This document shows, one piece after another, positions 33,250-43,673 of a DNA stretch of 64,000 bases. Source of the DNA: Candidatus Rifleibacteriota bacterium (lineage in GTDB: Bacteria; Muiribacteriota; Ozemobacteria; Ozemobacterales; Ozemobacteraceae); NCBI GenBank assembly GCA_024710355.1, contig JANJUX010000030.1:1-64000 (forward strand). The letters run 5' to 3'. The translations under genes and the position numbers were made by a program. Each line of letters begins with the position of its first letter. Position 1 is the stretch's first letter. Under the pieces are notes generated by a model. The model was given only the letters and a program-made list of their open reading frames with translations, did not search any database and was not told where the DNA came from.

Positions 33250-36177
33250 ATGGACGGCATGCTCAGTCTTTATGTTCTGATAATTGTCGCCGACCTGATC
33301 GTTCTTTTTATTTTTTATCGCGCCAACCGCCGACTGCACAATGCGATGGCGGGTCGAAAAAAAGCTGAGACCGATCTCAAGGAAAATCAGGATCGCCTCG
33401 CACTGGCCCTGCTCTCTTCTGGAATAGGCATCTGGGACCTTTCACTCGCAGATGGCAAAATGATATGGGACGAAGGTATGTACCATATCTTCGGTATGCA
33501 GCCCGGAACTTTCGAAGGGACACGCGAAAGTTTTCGGGGCAGAATTCTCACCGAAGACCTGCCCGCCTTTGAAAGTGCCACCCTGGCGGCAATGGAGGGG
33601 CGGGCACCATTTGAAGCCGAATTCAGAATAAGACGAAAAGACGACCGGGTGATGTGTCTGCGGGCAAAGGGACAGGTTTATCGCGACGAACACAATGCAC
33701 CTTTCCGCATGCTTGGCGTATGCGAAAATATTACGGCAGAAAGGGAAGCCGGCGAGAAGATCAGGCAGCTTTCACAGGTTGTCGAGCAGAGCCCGACCAT
33801 GGTTATCATAACCGACCTCAACGGCCAGATTGAATACGTTAACGCCAGTTTCTCAGAGATTACCGGCTATTCAGGCGAAGAAGCCATTGGCAGAAATCCG
33901 CGTTTCCTGAGAGGCCCGGAGCCGGCGCCGGCCTTATCCAATAATCTCTGGGCGGTCGTTGCTTCAGGCCGCACCTGGAAAGGAGAATTCTGCAACCGCC
34001 GCAAAAACGGTGAGGTTTTCTGGGTCGACTCGGCAATTTCGCCGGTGTTGAACGATCAGAAAAAAGTCACGCACTTTATGGCAATTCAGCAGGACATCAC
34101 CTTGCGCAAAGAAATGGAAAAAGCTCTCAAAGACGCGAAGGAAGCGGCTGAAGCGGCAACAGAGGCCAAAGGCCAATTTCTTGCCAACATGAGTCACGAA
34201 ATAAGAACCCCCATGAACGCAATCGTCGGACTCGCCTATCTTTGTCAGCAGACTGACCTGACACCGCGTCAAAGTGGCTATCTCAAAAAAATCACGGTTG
34301 CAGCCGACAATCTTCTCGGTATCATCAACGAAATTCTCGACTTTTCGAAGGCTGAAGCCGGTAAAATCAGCCTTGAAACTATTGAATTCGACCTCGATGA
34401 CATTCTTGATCAGCTTTCTGACCTGATCACCGGCAAAGCGCAGGAAAAGGGCCTCGAAGTCGTATTTTTAACTTCGCCCGAAGTGCCTACCAAACTGATC
34501 GGTGACCCGCTGCGACTCGAACAGATATTGATCAACCTCGCCAATAACGCGGTGAAATATACTCCTTCAGGCGAAATTGTAATTTCATCAGAAGTCGCCC
34601 GGCGCGAAAACGATTCGGTCTGGCTGCGTTTCACCGTCAGTGACACAGGTATCGGTATGACTGAAGAGCAGCAGCAGAAACTTTTTCAGCCTTTCACTCA
34701 GGCCGACAGTTCAATCACTCGCCGTTTCGGCGGAACTGGCCTCGGCCTGGCAATCTGTAAGCGCCTTATCGATGCAATGAATGGCGAAATAAAAATTGAG
34801 TCAGCTCCTAATCATGGCAGCATTTTTCGCTTCACCGTGAAACTGCCGGTGGCTGCAGAGCGCCAGCCGCTTCACCCCACATCTGACCTCAGAGGCCTCA
34901 ATGTTCTGGTAATCGACGATAGTGAATCAGCATTGACTGCATTCAGGTCGCAGCTGCAGTCACTTTCATTCGTCGTTTCAACCGCCAGAACTTTAGAGGA
35001 GGCATCAGAGCGGCTATCATCGCGCGTTGCCGTGCGCCAGTTCGACCTTATTCTCCTCGACTGGAAATTCCCGGGTATCAGCGGCCCTGAAGCAATCAGA
35101 GCCATCAGAAAATCCTCACTGGCTGGCGATGAAAACGGCCGGCATATTCCGATCATCAGCGTCGTTCCATTTGGTCAGGAAATCATTGCGGAGAAAACCA
35201 TTGGCAGTGAGCTTGAAGCGCTGCTGATCAAGCCATTTACCCTGTCGACACTGCTTGACACGATTCTCAAAGTTTTCCACAAAGACGTGTCGATCCCAAG
35301 ACGCAGCTCCCGCACAACTATCAGTCAGGAAGCCCTTGCCGATCTGAAGGGGCTGAAAATTCTGCTGGTCGAAGACAATGAAATAAATCAGGATTTTGCC
35401 TCAGAACTGCTCACCAGAGCCGGAATCAGCGTTGAGATAGCAGGAAACGGCATGCTGGCCCTGCAGGCGCTCGAAAACCATCAATTCGACTGCGTTCTGA
35501 TGGACGTACAGATGCCCGAGATGGACGGTTATACCGCCACCAGAGCCATCAGACTCCAGGAAAAATTCCGCCACCTGCCCATCATTGCCATGACAGCGGG
35601 CGCCATGTCTGGTGATCGCGAAAAGGCTCTGCAGGCCGGAATGAATGATTATGTCACCAAGCCCATCGACCCGCAGAAGCTTTTTCGCAAACTGCTGCAG
35701 TGGGCCCATGCCGACACTGCAATTGCCACGACCGGCGAAGAAGAAGCGAAAATCTCAAGTCAGGAACGAAAATTGCCCAGAATTAAGGGGATGGATGTTG
35801 ATGCAGGCCTCGAAAGAATCGGCGGCAACATTGCAATGCTGGTTAAAGTGCTGAAAAAGTTCTGCCTCAATCATGCCGATACCACCGATAAAATTCAAAA
35901 AGCCCTCGAAACGGGTCAGATTGATGAGGCAAGAATTCTCGCCCACGGTCTTGCAGGAGTCGCAGGCAATCTGGGGGTAAAAACCATTGAGAACCAGGCC
36001 CGGGCCATCGAGGCGGCAATCGTCGGAAACCAGATCGGGTCTGCCCGTGAACTGCTGCTGCAACTCGAAACCGAGCTTGGTCAGTTCATTGCTGCGGCAG
36101 AAAAGCAACTGAATTCAGAACCTCAGCCCGGAACAGCTATGCACGCAAACCTTCAGCAACCGCAGAAAGGGTTGTAA
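33250..36177 (+). CDS. hybrid sensor histidine kinase with two receivers and HPt
   Basis: 975 residues. One membrane segment lies near the N-terminus ([17 protein letters not shown]), without a large external domain. PAS domains are at about 50-165 and 177-290. HisKA has phospho-His in [13 protein letters not shown] (near 316), and HATPase_c has an N-box [13 protein letters not shown] (near 430) and [17 protein letters not shown]1 (about 548-675) has [10 protein letters not shown] and REC2 (about 700-820) [12 protein letters not shown]. The C-terminal HPt domain has its His near 898 in [12 protein letters not shown]. It forms a full internal phosphorelay. The neighbouring receiver-cyclase is the obvious output. 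The start codon has a weak box; ATG 33259 is an alternative. Confidence 0.95.
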   Translation: MDGMLSLYVLIIVADLIVLFIFYRANRRLHNAMAGRKKAETDLKENQDRLALALLSSGIGIWDLSLADGKMIWDEGMYHIFGMQPGTFEGTRESFRGRILTEDLPAFESATLAAMEGRAPFEAEFRIRRKDDRVMCLRAKGQVYRDEHNAPFRMLGVCENITAEREAGEKIRQLSQVVEQSPTMVIITDLNGQIEYVNASFSEITGYSGEEAIGRNPRFLRGPEPAPALSNNLWAVVASGRTWKGEFCNRRKNGEVFWVDSAISPVLNDQKKVTHFMAIQQDITLRKEMEKALKDAKEAAEAATEAKGQFLANMSHEIRTPMNAIVGLAYLCQQTDLTPRQSGYLKKITVAADNLLGIINEILDFSKAEAGKISLETIEFDLDDILDQLSDLITGKAQEKGLEVVFLTSPEVPTKLIGDPLRLEQILINLANNAVKYTPSGEIVISSEVARRENDSVWLRFTVSDTGIGMTEEQQQKLFQPFTQADSSITRRFGGTGLGLAICKRLIDAMNGEIKIESAPNHGSIFRFTVKLPVAAERQPLHPTSDLRGLNVLVIDDSESALTAFRSQLQSLSFVVSTARTLEEASERLSSRVAVRQFDLILLDWKFPGISGPEAIRAIRKSSLAGDENGRHIPIISVVPFGQEIIAEKTIGSELEALLIKPFTLSTLLDTILKVFHKDVSIPRRSSRTTISQEALADLKGLKILLVEDNEINQDFASELLTRAGISVEIAGNGMLALQALENHQFDCVLMDVQMPEMDGYTATRAIRLQEKFRHLPIIAMTAGAMSGDREKALQAGMNDYVTKPIDPQKLFRKLLQWAHADTAIATTGEEEAKISSQERKLPRIKGMDVDAGLERIGGNIAMLVKVLKKFCLNHADTTDKIQKALETGQIDEARILAHGLAGVAGNLGVKTIENQARAIEAAIVGNQIGSARELLLQLETELGQFIAAAEKQLNSEPQPGTAMHANLQQPQKGL

Positions 36178-36200
36178 CTGAACGACAACAGTATTACAAT
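36172..36200 (+). promoter_or_regulatory. promoter inside the end of the kinase gene
   Basis: There is a -35 TTGTAA (36172-36177), a 17-base spacer and a -10 TACAAT (36195-36200), about 55 bases before the nucleotidyltransferase start. The -35 overlaps the kinase stop codon. Confidence 0.55.
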
Positions 36201-36256
36201 GATGCGGTACTCCTGCAGTACAAGCACCCCTGCGAAAGAGCGACAGAATAACGGCA

Positions 36257-36898
36257 ATGAAAAATCTCGAAGAACTTCTCGTCACAGAATTGAAACTGCG
36301 CTTCCAGCACGACATCATAATTCTCTACGGCTCCCGCGCCCGCGGCGATGCTGATATAAACAGTGATATTGATGTTGCCTGTTTCTGTCAGAAGCCCGAA
36401 CTCAAAAAAGAAGCGCGCAGCTTTCACGGGCTTTCGCTCGATGCCTGGTTTTACCCCACCGAGTCGATGAACCCGGACAATGATGAATTTCTGCGCCTGC
36501 ACGACGGGTGCTGCCTCCAGGACATGGACGGAACCGGCCGCGCTTTTCTGAACAGACTGCACGAAAAATTCCTCAAGGGGCCGGCACCCGTTACCGAAGA
36601 AGAGCGCAGGCATTCGACCGAGTGGGTCAGAAAAATGCTGCAGCGCGCTTCCGGCAGTAGTATCGAAGCCCTTTATCGTCGCAGCTGGCTGGCAGTCGAA
36701 ATACTCATGATCTATTTTCAGCTGCGCAATCAGTGGTATTGCGGCCCCAAAAAAAGCTTTGGCTGGCTCGAAAAAAATGACCCGCAGGCTCTCAGACTCT
36801 TTCAGGCGGTTTACCAGGACCCTGAAAATATGCCGGCCCTGCATGCTCTGGCAGAGCATGTAATCGCAACCGGCAAACAGAATTCTGACGAAAACTGA
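36257..36898 (+). CDS. MNT-type nucleotidyltransferase domain protein
   Basis: 213 residues. The N-terminal domain has the pol-beta-type nucleotidyltransferase signature YGSRARGDADINSDIDVACF: the GS motif at about 25-26 and two metal-binding aspartates in DID at about 37-39. The C-terminal region (about 115-205) is helical, resembling a HEPN-like or substrate-binding helical domain within the same chain, though no RX4-6H motif is clear. The substrate could be a small molecule or a protein. It stands alone behind its own promoter. Confidence 0.82.
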   Translation: MKNLEELLVTELKLRFQHDIIILYGSRARGDADINSDIDVACFCQKPELKKEARSFHGLSLDAWFYPTESMNPDNDEFLRLHDGCCLQDMDGTGRAFLNRLHEKFLKGPAPVTEEERRHSTEWVRKMLQRASGSSIEALYRRSWLAVEILMIYFQLRNQWYCGPKKSFGWLEKNDPQALRLFQAVYQDPENMPALHALAEHVIATGKQNSDEN

Positions 36899-36992
36899 GC
36901 GTCAGCCCCCCACGACAACAACCATAACGGCTCAGATATGTGCTATCATCTTTTCCGAACCGCCTTTAACCTGAAAATTCTGGACCTCTTAC

Positions 36993-37751
36993 ATGGCTTA
37001 TGACATGCTTGGCTTTCTTTTTATCGCCGCAGGCATTGCTGGCTTTATCGACACGCTTGCCGGTGGTGGCGGGCTGATTACCATACCGGCACTGATTTTG
37101 AGCGGAATTCCACCGCATGCCGCCCTCGGCACCAATAAACTGCAGAGCTCTATCGGCAGTGGTACCGCCACTTTTATCATGTTCAAAAAGCGAAAGGTCA
37201 GCTGGGCAGAAGTTAAATTTCTGATGCTGGCTGCCTTTGTCGGGTCACTTGCCGGCACTGTCGCCGTGCAATTTATCGACGCAAAGGTGCTGGGGTTCGT
37301 GATTCCGGGAGTGCTCGTGGTAATTGCGGCCTATTTTCTACTGGCTCCGACCCCATCGGAAGTAAACAATCAGCCGCGCATGTCACCACAGCTGTATCAG
37401 CGACTGCTGGTACCGGCAATCGGCTGGTATGACGGCATGTTCGGCCCCGGAACCGGCTCATTTTTTGCCCTGGCCGGCGTTTCGCTCAGAGGGCACGGCA
37501 TGATCGACGCCACCATAATCGCCAAAACTCTCAATTTTGCCACCAATATCGCCAGTCTCGCGGTTTTTCTAATTGCCGGAAAAGTCGTCTGGCTCGCTGG
37601 CCTGACGATGATGGCCGGGCAGCTGATCGGCGCTGTCGGCGGCTCTTATTGCCTGCTGCGCATCAATCCACGCTATCTGCGACTTCTGGTAGTGCTGATG
37701 TGCCTCGGCATGCTGGCGCGTTATGCCGTGGCCAATGGCTGGTTCAGCTGA
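36993..37751 (+). CDS. TSUP (TauE/SafE) family membrane permease
   Basis: 252 residues with about 8 membrane segments. The two family repeats are visible: DTLAGGGGLITIPALILSG with ALGTNKLQSSIGSGTA in the first half, and GMFGPGTGSFFALAG with AKTLNFATNIASL in the second. TSUP proteins export or import small sulfur- or carbon-containing anions such as sulfite, sulfoacetate or formate. The substrate here is unknown. The gene is convergent with the SH3 protein gene, with only five bases between stops. Confidence 0.93.
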   Translation: MAYDMLGFLFIAAGIAGFIDTLAGGGGLITIPALILSGIPPHAALGTNKLQSSIGSGTATFIMFKKRKVSWAEVKFLMLAAFVGSLAGTVAVQFIDAKVLGFVIPGVLVVIAAYFLLAPTPSEVNNQPRMSPQLYQRLLVPAIGWYDGMFGPGTGSFFALAGVSLRGHGMIDATIIAKTLNFATNIASLAVFLIAGKVVWLAGLTMMAGQLIGAVGGSYCLLRINPRYLRLLVVLMCLGMLARYAVANGWFS

Positions 37752-37756
37752 AGATA

Positions 37757-38746
37757 TCAGTTTTTGGTATCGTCTGCTTCATCAGCATTTTCTCCATCTT
37801 CGTTGCCATCTTTGTCTGATTTGACCGCCTCGTCATTTTCCTGGCCGGACGGTACAGCAGGTAAGGCTGTCTCGACCGGCTTGCCTGCTTCCCAGGCTTT
37901 CCCGTTCCAGGTATAAAGTGTTTCGACTTTTTTCGCCGAGGCTGCCACACCGTTTTCAATGTCTGCCTCTTCGCTGCTGGTAGTCCGCAAAAGCAGAGAC
38001 TTCTCTCCAAGCCCTTCATCACCCGGAAACACGAATACAGACTCAACATGAAAAACCCCGGCCTCAGAAACCTCTTCAGCAGTGGGGCCCGTCACGATCT
38101 CCCTACCGGTCCAGAAAAACAGAATATTGCCGCGCGTGTAGCCACAGGCGTCATAACCGCAGGAAATCTGAAAAACCTTTCTGATATCCTGAGTTCCCTT
38201 CCAGGGAAGCTCATCGATCCTGACATTGTAACCATAATTCTTTTCTTCGCCCATCAGAGTGGCAATCCATTTGAATGGCGCCTTCGCAATAACCTGCCCC
38301 TCAGAAATGACGCGGCACTCCCCGGCAAAATTGAACTCGCCAAACCCGGTTATGCCTGAGACCAGCGTCAGCCTTTTCCCTGAGTCGTCGAAATTGATCG
38401 AGGCAGGCGACAGCAGACCACCCCAGACATAACCCTGAACGGCTGGCTGAGCAACAGACTGCACCCTGTACCACGGAGCGGAAAACCCCGCCATGAAGTG
38501 TTCTCCATCAGGATCTGCAAGAGTCTGAAGCTCTGTACCAACCGGAAGATTGCCGACGACCCGGCCCGATGTCGAAGGTGCGGCCCGCAGATTAACCTTG
38601 TCGGCGAACAGGTAGACTTTTGCACCAGCGGCAAACCGGCCATACTGGTAAAGCTGTTCTTCAGCCTCGGCGGGTGGGCAGACAAACAGAACAGCCACAG
38701 TCATTATTGTCAGAACAGTATTCTGCAGAAGGCCGGTTCGAAGCAT
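37757..38746 (-). CDS. exported bacterial SH3-domain protein
   Basis: 329 residues from ATG 38746, which has GAGGAG upstream; the frame stays open to 39103, but that part is polar and lacks a signal. The signal peptide (to about 29) is followed by an SH3b domain (about 38-100): KVYLFADKVNLRAAPSTSGRVVGNLPVGTEL and WYRVQSV. A beta-rich unknown domain (about 110-270) and a very acidic Asp/Glu/Asn tail of 30 residues complete the chain. SH3b domains often bind peptidoglycan. It diverges from the operon starting at 38892. Confidence 0.85.
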   Translation of the reverse strand: MLRTGLLQNTVLTIMTVAVLFVCPPAEAEEQLYQYGRFAAGAKVYLFADKVNLRAAPSTSGRVVGNLPVGTELQTLADPDGEHFMAGFSAPWYRVQSVAQPAVQGYVWGGLLSPASINFDDSGKRLTLVSGITGFGEFNFAGECRVISEGQVIAKAPFKWIATLMGEEKNYGYNVRIDELPWKGTQDIRKVFQISCGYDACGYTRGNILFFWTGREIVTGPTAEEVSEAGVFHVESVFVFPGDEGLGEKSLLLRTTSSEEADIENGVAASAKKVETLYTWNGKAWEAGKPVETALPAVPSGQENDEAVKSDKDGNEDGENADEADDTKN

Positions 38747-38831
38747 TGGTAATTCTCCTCTAAAACGTCTGGATGGCTCTTTTATTTCTGGACAAACAGA
38801 TATGGCAGCCTTGTGCCAAATTCCGGACCTG

Positions 38832-38859
38832 TTGTTTTCGAAACGGTACATGATAAAAT
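38832..38859 (+). promoter_or_regulatory. possible promoter of the MoxR/VWA/NAD operon
   Basis: There is a -35 TTGTTT (38832-38837), a 16-base spacer and a -10 TAAAAT (38854-38859), about 25 bases upstream of the first gene's AAGGA box. The match is moderate. Confidence 0.45.
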
Positions 38860-38891
38860 ATACCACAGCAGGATTTTTTAAAGGACCACTC

Positions 38892-39320
38892 ATGCAGACG
38901 TCTTCGAAAGAACAATTCTTGCCCGGGTTCAGAATCTCGATTGTCGACGCTCTTGTTCTGGTCGCAGGAACAGCCGGCGCGGCATTTTTGAGATCAGAAA
39001 GCGCTGACGCAGCCGTTCTGCTCGCCATGCCGGTTCTGCATTTCTTTCTTTTCTGCAATGTATTTCGCATCAAAAGACGAAAAGAATTGATCTGGGCCGC
39101 CATTTTCGTAATTTCTTCGGCCTTTTTTATTGTTTATCAGATGTTTTCAGAGGTATTTTTAATAATTGCGAACTTTCTCGTGGCTGCGATACTGATTGCC
39201 CTGGAAACACGGGAACCAGACTATCACGGAATCTTCTGGCAAAACATAAATCCAGGTCTCGAACAATGGTGGGAAAATGGAAGCGAAAGCAGCGCCCGAA
39301 CAGACCAGCGGCAGGCTTAA
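38892..39320 (+). CDS. small four-helix membrane protein, unknown
   Basis: 142 residues from ATG 38892, which has AAGGA 6 bases upstream. Four hydrophobic segments are seen: SIVDALVLVAGTAGAAFL, AAVLLAMPVLHFFLFCNVF, ELIWAAIFVISSAFFIVY and FLIIANFLVAAILIALE. The tail is polar. No family is recognised. It is the first gene of an eight-gene co-directional run, 29 bases before the MoxR gene. Confidence 0.7.
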   Translation: MQTSSKEQFLPGFRISIVDALVLVAGTAGAAFLRSESADAAVLLAMPVLHFFLFCNVFRIKRRKELIWAAIFVISSAFFIVYQMFSEVFLIIANFLVAAILIALETREPDYHGIFWQNINPGLEQWWENGSESSARTDQRQA

Positions 39321-39349
39321 TCAGCAAACTTCCTGTAAAGAGAGAATTT

Positions 39350-40936
39350 ATGGCCAACTTACTGGAAAAGGCAAAAAGTTTTTTTCAAAAGGTGCCGGCA
39401 TCGCCGACCAACCCGCACAAAACGGTCGCACGGCCCGAATTTAAAATCGAAGACCTCTTCGAAACCGGGCAGCATGACTCCGGAAAAGCTTCGGGGCTCG
39501 ACGAGAAGCTCCGCCAGGCATATTTCTGGGTGACAAATACGGCTATCATCAGCCCGTTTTACGATATCGAATACAATGACGAGCCGCCGCGCACCTTTCA
39601 GTTCGGCGACCGCAAGTTCGAGCTGGCATTGCCAACCGGCCAGAGCTATTCAAGCTTCGTGCTCATACCATTGCTCAATCTGGCAGTGCGCGGCCGCTGT
39701 CTGATTGTTGGCGGCCCCGGGCGCGGCAAAACTGCAACGGCGATTCTCATGGGGCTGCTCGCCGGTTATTCACAGATCGAAATCAAGAGGGCCATTCAGC
39801 ATGGGCAGCCACAGATGACTATTGCCGACCTGCTCGGGCACCCTCTGCCAGCCGACATGGTCAAGGCCGACAATATCGGCGACATCAGAATTTCGTGGCG
39901 CAAATGGCTGTCGATGCGCGTGAAAATCATTGACGAATACAACCGTATTCCGACCAGAACCCAGTCGGCACTGCTGACGGTTCTTGCCGACAATTACGCC
40001 GAAATTCTCGACCAGGTGTTCGAATGCCCCGATTCGGCCTGGTATCTGACCGCCAACGACGATGGCGGTGGCGGAACCTACCAGGTTATCGAAGCACTGC
40101 GTGACCGTATCGATATCGTGATCAGGGCCTTTCACTTCAATACCCGGTTTCTGGCTGATCTGCAGCGCCGCATCGAGCTTTCATTCAAACCCGAAGAAAT
40201 TATTCCGCCAGAGATTATCTTTTCTGAAGATGAGCTGACAAAAATCAATAAAGAGATCCGCAAGGTGCGCATTGACGAAAAGGTGCGCCGCCCCCTCGAA
40301 TTTTTCTGCCGCCACTTCGAATTTTTCGAACCCGCCTCGACCAGGCTCGAATACATGACCAAAGACACGGCCAAGCTTTCGGGGCAGGAATTCTCGCAGA
40401 TCGCGAAAGAAGAAACCGGCAAGGATCTCATCAGAGACCTCGGGTCACAGACGAAAAACGGGCTGTCAGTGCGCAAACTGATGACCATCATTCAGTTCTC
40501 AAAAGCTCTCGCATACTTCAGGGGCTCACCCGAAGTCGAAATCGAAGACCTGCGGCAGATTATTCCGTTTGTGCTGCATGACACGCTGACCCCGCATCTC
40601 GAATCGCCATTCTTTGATCAGCCCCGCCATGAGTCTTATCGAATCGACCGCATCAGCTGGCTGCGCAAGCTGTTCGACCTGTCAAACGAGGAATTTTTCA
40701 GACGCGGCCTGCAAAAGTCAGACCCGGTTGCCGATTTAGAAAAAGAATTCGAAATGGGTCTCGATGGGCTGCCGGTCGACGAAGTCGAAAGGCGCATGAA
40801 CGATATCGAAAAGCAACTCGGTATGATGGCAAGGTCTGGGAAAGTTTACGGACACATGGCCGACGACATACTGAAACTCAAATATTTTCACCAACGCTAT
40901 ACAAACTACCGGCGGTGGCTTAAATGGAAAAAATAA
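39350..40936 (+). CDS. MoxR-type AAA+ ATPase
   Basis: 528 residues from ATG 39350; the open frame begins at 39266, but those codons overlap the previous gene and look non-native. The AAA+ core (about 90-300) has Walker A GGPGRGKTA (from 121), Walker B VKIIDEYNRIP (near 193), sensor-1 ANDDGGGGTYQVIEALRDR and an arginine-rich helix, in the MoxR/RavA style. The C-terminal 200 residues are helical. MoxR ATPases typically remodel targets together with VWA-domain partners; a VWA protein is encoded two genes downstream. It overlaps the next gene by 13 bases. Confidence 0.88.
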   Translation: MANLLEKAKSFFQKVPASPTNPHKTVARPEFKIEDLFETGQHDSGKASGLDEKLRQAYFWVTNTAIISPFYDIEYNDEPPRTFQFGDRKFELALPTGQSYSSFVLIPLLNLAVRGRCLIVGGPGRGKTATAILMGLLAGYSQIEIKRAIQHGQPQMTIADLLGHPLPADMVKADNIGDIRISWRKWLSMRVKIIDEYNRIPTRTQSALLTVLADNYAEILDQVFECPDSAWYLTANDDGGGGTYQVIEALRDRIDIVIRAFHFNTRFLADLQRRIELSFKPEEIIPPEIIFSEDELTKINKEIRKVRIDEKVRRPLEFFCRHFEFFEPASTRLEYMTKDTAKLSGQEFSQIAKEETGKDLIRDLGSQTKNGLSVRKLMTIIQFSKALAYFRGSPEVEIEDLRQIIPFVLHDTLTPHLESPFFDQPRHESYRIDRISWLRKLFDLSNEEFFRRGLQKSDPVADLEKEFEMGLDGLPVDEVERRMNDIEKQLGMMARSGKVYGHMADDILKLKYFHQRYTNYRRWLKWKK

Positions 40937-41871
40937 GCTACCAGCCACTGATCGAGCTGCTCCGCGAAAACGCCGAAAGCCTGAATCAGCAGCTGAAGTC
41001 TTTTAATAACGGCTCAGGACGTCTGAACACCGACGCGATTCCGGGCTGGTTCAAAGAGGTTATCGAACCGGTTTTCATTGCCGTGCACCAGCACAACCCG
41101 ACTCTGAGCCGGCGTGTTTTCGACGCCCTATACAATGACATGCTGCAGACCTTGTCTTCAGCCGCCGGACACCACTCCAGTCAGATACTAAGATCATGCC
41201 GGCTGCTGTTGACGCACAACCCGGCTCTGACCGCCACTAACCCGGCCAGGCTGACAAAATTACTCAGTGTGGCAACATTGCGAATCTCACGCCATTCAAT
41301 CAGCGCCGCCGAAAAATGGCTCACACTGATGCAGAAAATCTTTGCCGCAGCGGGCAATATCGACCAGCTGCTTCTGGCAGCACGATTCGCCGCCTGGCGC
41401 TGTGGCATGGCGCATCTGCGCCACCTCACCGGCTCCCTGAGCGCTCTTGAGCCCAGCTTGCGCAATCTGATTTTTGCTGATGAAAATATCAGCGAGGACG
41501 ATCTGAGCAAAAACTGGTCAGATGGAGCTGACACGAAGCCTGTTGCCCTTGGCGCCTTCAAAGGGCTGCAGGGCAAATTCATGCGCCCGCCCAGGGTATT
41601 TCTCGATAAAAACCTTGTATACGCCGCTGATGGTCGCTATGCCGCTGTTATCTTCGCCGATAGATACGGGGCGCTTCTGCATGATGCCCCTGAAATTTCT
41701 GAAGACCTGATTCCGAAAACTTTAAAATCTGCCGACATGGCTCCACCCGAAGCGGCAAAGATTCTCAGCCGCTACCCCGACCTGACCTCATGGGTTTATC
41801 ATGGCGAAACCCTTTACCTTACCACCGCTTCGTCACATGCAGTTTTCGTCTTCGGAGCGATAAAAGAGTGA
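40924..41871 (+). CDS. unknown protein between MoxR and VWA genes
   Basis: 315 residues with no signal peptide. It is mostly helical in residues 1-190, with HEAT-like segments such as SAAGHHSSQILRSCRLLLTHNP. The C-terminal 110 residues are beta-rich (RYAAVIFADRYGALLHD, WVYHGETLYLTTASSHAVFVFG). Its position between a MoxR ATPase and a metallopeptidase-VWA protein, overlapping both genes by 13 and 4 bases, suggests a third subunit of the same complex. It is also beta-propeller-blade-like at its end. No known domain can be named with certainty. Confidence 0.75.
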   Translation: MEKISYQPLIELLRENAESLNQQLKSFNNGSGRLNTDAIPGWFKEVIEPVFIAVHQHNPTLSRRVFDALYNDMLQTLSSAAGHHSSQILRSCRLLLTHNPALTATNPARLTKLLSVATLRISRHSISAAEKWLTLMQKIFAAAGNIDQLLLAARFAAWRCGMAHLRHLTGSLSALEPSLRNLIFADENISEDDLSKNWSDGADTKPVALGAFKGLQGKFMRPPRVFLDKNLVYAADGRYAAVIFADRYGALLHDAPEISEDLIPKTLKSADMAPPEAAKILSRYPDLTSWVYHGETLYLTTASSHAVFVFGAIKE

Positions 41872-43673
41872 AGGAAAAGCCCGTTAAATCAGCTGATATT
41901 AAAGCTATTCGCGACAGGTGGGCGGCAGCCTGGCCCGAAGCGGTGAAAATCTGGAATCCTTACGTCACGCTGCGCGAACCCGAATGGTGCATGTCGCAGA
42001 AGATGGCAGAAAAAGAAGGGCTTACCGGCAGTTTTGCGATGATCCGGCTGACTGATCACCGCATCGTCATCGATGTGGCAACCGTTCAGGACTACCAGGT
42101 CGAAGACTTCGCCCTGCAGGTGCTCGCCCACGAAATCGGCCACCATGTTCTGATACCGGCCAACAATTATGACAACGCCGGCCTTTTCAAGCGCATCCGC
42201 ATTGCGCTTGCCGGCATCGAAAACCGGGCGCCACTGGTCTCGAACCTTTACAGCGATCTCATAATCAATGACGCTCTGCAGCGCGCCATGAATCTTGACA
42301 TGGCGGCAGTTTACAGGCATCTGCAGGCAACCTGCCCGGTCGCATCAAAGCTGCACGTCTGGTATATGCGAACTTATGAATATCTCTGGGGATTGCCACG
42401 TGGTTCGCTATCAGGCCCGAAACAGTTGCCGCAGATTGACGCCGATGCTTCGCTTGCCGCAGCCGTCATCAGAAGCTACGCCCGCAACTGGCTCGACGGG
42501 GCCGGGCGCTTTGCCCTGCTCGCCTACCCCTACCTTATCGAAGACAAAGAACATCAGCAGGCGAGAGACGAACTTTCACGCTATCTCGATGCCGAAAAGT
42601 CCAGTGAGGGCTCCGACATTCCCGGCGGGATGGCTGAAATCGACGACCAGATTCTCGAAGGCATCGTCGACCCGCGCTCGGAAGCCATTGCCAGCTATGA
42701 GGGAAAGGGCGAAGCCGAAACAGACAAATCAGACAGAGCCGATAAGCCAGAGCTTTCTAAACTCCGTTCGACCAGCGGAGGAACCGGCCCGCAGCAGCGT
42801 TATCAGCAGCCCGGCGTCTACATTGACATGATGAAGCAGGTTGACCCGTCGGCGGATGAAAACAAGCTCGTGAACCGTTATTACCGCGATATCGCCCTGC
42901 CCTTTCTCGTGCCATTTCCGACTGATGTTACCGAACCCCTGGCAGAACTGCTGCCGGAGGGCACCGACCCCTGGGAACCCGGCGACCCAATCGAAGAACT
43001 CGACTGGTTCGAGACCGCTCTGGTTTCGCCGGTGATCGTGCCGGGAATCACCACCCGCAGCCGGGTTTTCAGTGTCGATTACGATACTCCGGAAAAAGAG
43101 CAGCCTTTTAATCTATATGTTGGTATCGACTGCTCGGGCTCGATGAACAATCCGAGAATCAACTTTTCTTGGCCGATCTGCGCCGGCACCATCGTTTCTT
43201 TGTCGGCGCTGCGCGCCGGGGCACGCGTCATGAGCTGCCTGTCTGGCGAGCCCGGCCTGTTTCTTGAAACGCCCGGGTTCATCAAATCAGAAAATGAGGT
43301 TTTAACTGTGCTCACCTCATATCTTGGCACCGGGTATGCTTATGGCATTCCGCGCCTGAAAACCCCTCACCTTGAAAATGTCAAAGGCAAAACCCATCTG
43401 CTGATCGTTTCTGATGATGATATATTTTCGATGTTGCAGGCTAAAGATTCTGACGGCCGTGAAAATTACGAAATCGCTGAAAATGCGCTGCAAAAAGCGG
43501 GCGGCGGTGGCACCTTCGTTCTGCACTCACGCCCCGGCTGGCACCATGGAGATGTCGAACGCTTGCAGAAAATGGGCTGGGTAGTGCATTATGTAACCGC
43601 TGAGAGTGAGATGCTCGAATTTGCCCGGGCTTTTGCCGACCGCTTTTACCGCCGGAAAGGGAAAAAACCTTGA
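41868..43673 (+). CDS. HEXXH metallopeptidase-like protein with C-terminal VWA domain
   Basis: 601 residues starting at GTG in a GTGA overlap with the previous stop. The N-terminal domain carries the zinc motif HEIGHH at 88-93 (QVLAHEIGHHVLIPANNYDNAG). A linker of acidic and Ser/Lys-rich residues spans about 245-310. The C-terminal VWA domain (about 412-590) has an intact MIDAS, DCSGS at 421-425, plus a later TSYLGTGYAYG and SDDDIF. The layout resembles the DUF2201-type metallopeptidase-VWA proteins that pair with MoxR ATPases. Probably a metal-dependent protease or chaperone subunit driven by the MoxR protein; the target is unknown. Confidence 0.85.
   Translation: MKEKPVKSADIKAIRDRWAAAWPEAVKIWNPYVTLREPEWCMSQKMAEKEGLTGSFAMIRLTDHRIVIDVATVQDYQVEDFALQVLAHEIGHHVLIPANNYDNAGLFKRIRIALAGIENRAPLVSNLYSDLIINDALQRAMNLDMAAVYRHLQATCPVASKLHVWYMRTYEYLWGLPRGSLSGPKQLPQIDADASLAAAVIRSYARNWLDGAGRFALLAYPYLIEDKEHQQARDELSRYLDAEKSSEGSDIPGGMAEIDDQILEGIVDPRSEAIASYEGKGEAETDKSDRADKPELSKLRSTSGGTGPQQRYQQPGVYIDMMKQVDPSADENKLVNRYYRDIALPFLVPFPTDVTEPLAELLPEGTDPWEPGDPIEELDWFETALVSPVIVPGITTRSRVFSVDYDTPEKEQPFNLYVGIDCSGSMNNPRINFSWPICAGTIVSLSALRAGARVMSCLSGEPGLFLETPGFIKSENEVLTVLTSYLGTGYAYGIPRLKTPHLENVKGKTHLLIVSDDDIFSMLQAKDSDGRENYEIAENALQKAGGGGTFVLHSRPGWHHGDVERLQKMGWVVHYVTAESEMLEFARAFADRFYRRKGKKP

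Noticed and set aside
38747..39103. longer N-terminus for the SH3-domain protein
   Set aside because: The added residues overlap the divergent gene and hide the signal peptide; GAGGAG supports ATG 38746.
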